Assembly (NCBI RefSeq): GCF_023100805.1
Contig: NZ_CP095855.1
Location: 5,373,001-5,437,000, forward strand
Length of the DNA stretch: 64,000 bases
From: Chitinophaga filiformis
Lineage (GTDB): Bacteria > Bacteroidota > Bacteroidia > Chitinophagales > Chitinophagaceae
Reading direction: 5' to 3'
Shown: positions 62,223 to 64,000 of the stretch, in pieces
Numbering within the stretch: position 1 is the first letter of the stretch
Layout of the letters: the number at the start of each line of letters is the position of its first letter
Program-made: the position numbers and the translations under genes
Notes under the pieces: model-generated
What the model was told of the DNA's origin: nothing
The model's input: only the letters and a program-made list of their open reading frames with translations
The model's database searches: none

Positions 62223-64000
62223 ATGTACAGCAACCATGTTCCGATATCCATCAACCGGAAACGCATCTTATATGTGCTGTTTTTCCTGCTGATGAATATC
62301 AGGGTATCGGCGCAGATATGGCACCCTACTGAACCGGCGCGCATGTACATTGCCATTGACCCGGTAAACAACAACCATCTTGGTAATACCTTTGCCACCT
62401 GGCCATACACGCTGTACGGTCCGAAATTCGTAGCCACTCCCATTCACCAGGAGCCTACAGAATGGTTGTATTACATGGACACCGTCGTTGTGAATCCACC
62501 CTGGATGATATATGAGGTGTATGACTACAGTTCTTACATTTATGAGACCGTTACCCTGGAATATATCAATGAGCTCTATCCTGTCACACAGGAGGTATTG
62601 TCGCAGCCAACAATGGGCCTGGGCGTTCCATTTTATCCGCTGGATAACTACCATACCAGTACAGGCATGCGTACCGATGATCCGATCAATATACAGTTCT
62701 ATTATCTGATGGTGCCACCCTGGAACCTGAAAAATTATACAGGAGAAAGGTCTGTTTGTGCCAGTTCAAAACTACGCCTTGTCTCGATCGGCGATAACAT
62801 GACCAACCCCGAAAACAACGATTATTACGAGGGTTATTATGTACTGGAATACAATGTTGGTCCGGACCTCAGTACAGGATGGAAAGCCATAGATTCCGTA
62901 TCTGACCGGTATGGTGATGGATTTACCATTACACCCGCTCAGGCGATCCCGGAGGTAGCGAATACCAAACGAAACGTATGGTTCCGGCACAGGCAGAAAG
63001 CGGTGTACAACCATGGCGCTACGGTGCTCTATTCCCGCTGGTCACAACCTTCAGATGCTATCGAAATATCGCCTGCACCTCCAACTGTAGAAACTAACCA
63101 GATCTTCAAAACAACCGGCTGCTATAACGAAGGCGGAGGCACCATTACGATACCTGGTTCCGCTATCCATACAGGTTTCAGTAGCATACGCTGGACCCTC
63201 AGGAAAGGGATTGTCTCAACACCCTGTGACCCTGATCTGTCTAACCCGGGGTCTAACTGTGGCGACCTGCTGGCCCAAAGCAATGGCGCAGTTCCGGTGT
63301 CTGGCAGCATTACTATCGACAATGTTCCCAAAGGCACTTACACACTCTGGGTATTCAATCCCGGCGAAACGACCGGTAGCTGTATGACGCCCTATTACAT
63401 TACTATAGAGGAATACGCTCCCTTAACAGCTGCAGAAAACACCAGCCAGCATAAAAACATCAGCTGCTATGGTGGCAGTGATGGCGCCATCAGTATCAGC
63501 GCCGACGGTGCAGATACAAATGCGGCGTATTACTTTGAGCTGCGCTCCGGTAGTACCGTTGTGCGCGCACAGGAGGAAGGTGTCAACAAAAGCATACTAT
63601 GGGAGCACCTGCCCGCAGGTACCTACCAGGCAATTGTAAGAAATGCCCAATGTACCAACAGCGCACCACCGGTAAATATCGTGTTGCAGGAACCTGTCAG
63701 GGTAAGTGGTAACCTGGTCAGTAATGATCCTACCTGCACCTCACCGGGCAATGGCGCTATCTCCATGGCCGCGGCTGCCACCGGCAATTACGAATTTCAA
63801 CTTTACCAGAATGGCTCGGTCGTAAAGACATCAGGCGTGCTGAATAATACGGGTACCTATACCTTCACAGACCTGCCGGGCGGCACCTATCGCGCGGTAA
63901 TTATGAACAGCGATGCGCCTCTTTGTACGGGCTGGGACAGTACTGTTACTTTACGGGCACTATCTCCTTTAGGAGTAGCACTCTCCTCCTCCGACTCTGT
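62223..64000 (+). CDS. Large SprB-repeat surface protein (partial, runs off the right edge)
   Basis: The frame is open from ATG 62223 to the window edge (592 codons seen). A signal sequence follows a basic lead (MYSNHVPISINRKRILYVLF, FLLMNIRVSAQ, cleaved before IWHPTEP). An ATG at 62136 would add 29 residues and is less likely. The first 300 residues form an unrecognised beta-rich region. From about residue 400, SprB-type repeats appear: NISCYGGSDGAISISADGAD, then VSNDPTCTSPGNGAISMAAA, each ending in LPAGTY- or LPGGTYR-like closures. SprB is the mobile adhesin of gliding motility in Flavobacterium johnsoniae. The C-terminal T9SS signal, if any, is outside the window. Likely a T9SS-exported adhesin. 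Confidence 0.85.
   Translation, partial: MYSNHVPISINRKRILYVLFFLLMNIRVSAQIWHPTEPARMYIAIDPVNNNHLGNTFATWPYTLYGPKFVATPIHQEPTEWLYYMDTVVVNPPWMIYEVYDYSSYIYETVTLEYINELYPVTQEVLSQPTMGLGVPFYPLDNYHTSTGMRTDDPINIQFYYLMVPPWNLKNYTGERSVCASSKLRLVSIGDNMTNPENNDYYEGYYVLEYNVGPDLSTGWKAIDSVSDRYGDGFTITPAQAIPEVANTKRNVWFRHRQKAVYNHGATVLYSRWSQPSDAIEISPAPPTVETNQIFKTTGCYNEGGGTITIPGSAIHTGFSSIRWTLRKGIVSTPCDPDLSNPGSNCGDLLAQSNGAVPVSGSITIDNVPKGTYTLWVFNPGETTGSCMTPYYITIEEYAPLTAAENTSQHKNISCYGGSDGAISISADGADTNAAYYFELRSGSTVVRAQEEGVNKSILWEHLPAGTYQAIVRNAQCTNSAPPVNIVLQEPVRVSGNLVSNDPTCTSPGNGAISMAAAATGNYEFQLYQNGSVVKTSGVLNNTGTYTFTDLPGGTYRAVIMNSDAPLCTGWDSTVTLRALSPLGVALSSSDS

Noticed and set aside
1..64000. CRISPR array, insertion sequence, prophage, rRNA or tRNA
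   Set aside because: No regularly spaced repeats, transposase, integrase, phage or structural-RNA pattern was recognised in reading the window; a tRNA scan would settle the last point.

Overview
The window looks like a chromosomal segment of a Bacteroidota bacterium, most likely family Chitinophagaceae (Chitinophaga or a close relative). The signs are three SusC/SusD pairs, a hybrid two-component regulator with an AraC output domain, an ECF sigma/FecR pair, a type IX secretion (T9SS) C-terminal sorting domain, SprB-type repeats, promoters with a TAnnTTTG -7 element, and small families typical of the phylum (DUF2200, VF530/DUF2132). The genus is an inference. No rRNA, tRNA, CRISPR array, insertion sequence or phage gene was recognised.

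Layout. 0.3-7.7 kb: a secreted beta-helix lipoprotein, a VOC-fold gene broken by an in-frame amber codon, a Crp/Fnr regulator, two tandem secreted single-PKD proteins, a fatty-acid desaturase and, divergent from it, a large MacB/FtsX-type permease. 7.8-14.7 kb: a complete ECF sigma - FecR anti-sigma - STN-SusC - SusD uptake locus. 14.7-16.3 kb: a minus-strand cluster of a 54-residue exported four-cysteine peptide, an anchored probable beta-propeller protein and a MauE/DoxX-type redox membrane protein. This is the least explained multi-gene unit here. 16.9-21.9 kb: a second SusC/SusD pair without its own regulator or enzymes. 22-31 kb: mostly small regulator/enzyme pairs (AraC with SDR, HxlR with a divergent conserved gene, TetR with a divergent alpha/beta hydrolase), a metallophosphoesterase, a VF530 protein and a CPBP-family membrane protein that has lost its catalytic residues. 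31.6-34.8 kb: a large reprolysin-like metalloprotease exported by T9SS. 34.9-47 kb: NmrA-type oxidoreductase with AraC regulator, an aldo/keto reductase stub, DUF2200, a GH43 enzyme, a PQQ-type sugar dehydrogenase lipoprotein, a membrane class III nucleotide cyclase, a GH18-type protein without a signal peptide, a quinone oxidoreductase with divergent HxlR, and another AraC regulator. 47.6-59.7 kb: a polysaccharide utilisation locus (PUL) with hybrid two-component sensor, SusC, SusD, a surface lipoprotein and a GH39 enzyme. 60.2-61.9 kb: a zinc alcohol dehydrogenase and a small tail-anchored protein. 62.2 kb to the right edge: the N-terminal part of a large SprB-repeat surface protein that runs out of the window.

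How the genes work together. The PUL should sense a glycan breakdown product, import oligosaccharides through SusC/D and cleave them with GH39; GH43 at 38.4-39.6 kb could act on the same kind of hemicellulose. The ECF/FecR locus signals through its STN-containing transporter. Several regulator/enzyme pairs are separated by visible operator-like repeats: two 16-bp TetR-type sites, an HxlR-type inverted repeat, and 21-bp-spaced direct repeats before the NmrA/AraC pair and before the sigma factor. These were read by eye. Assignments rest on recognised motifs; no database search was run.
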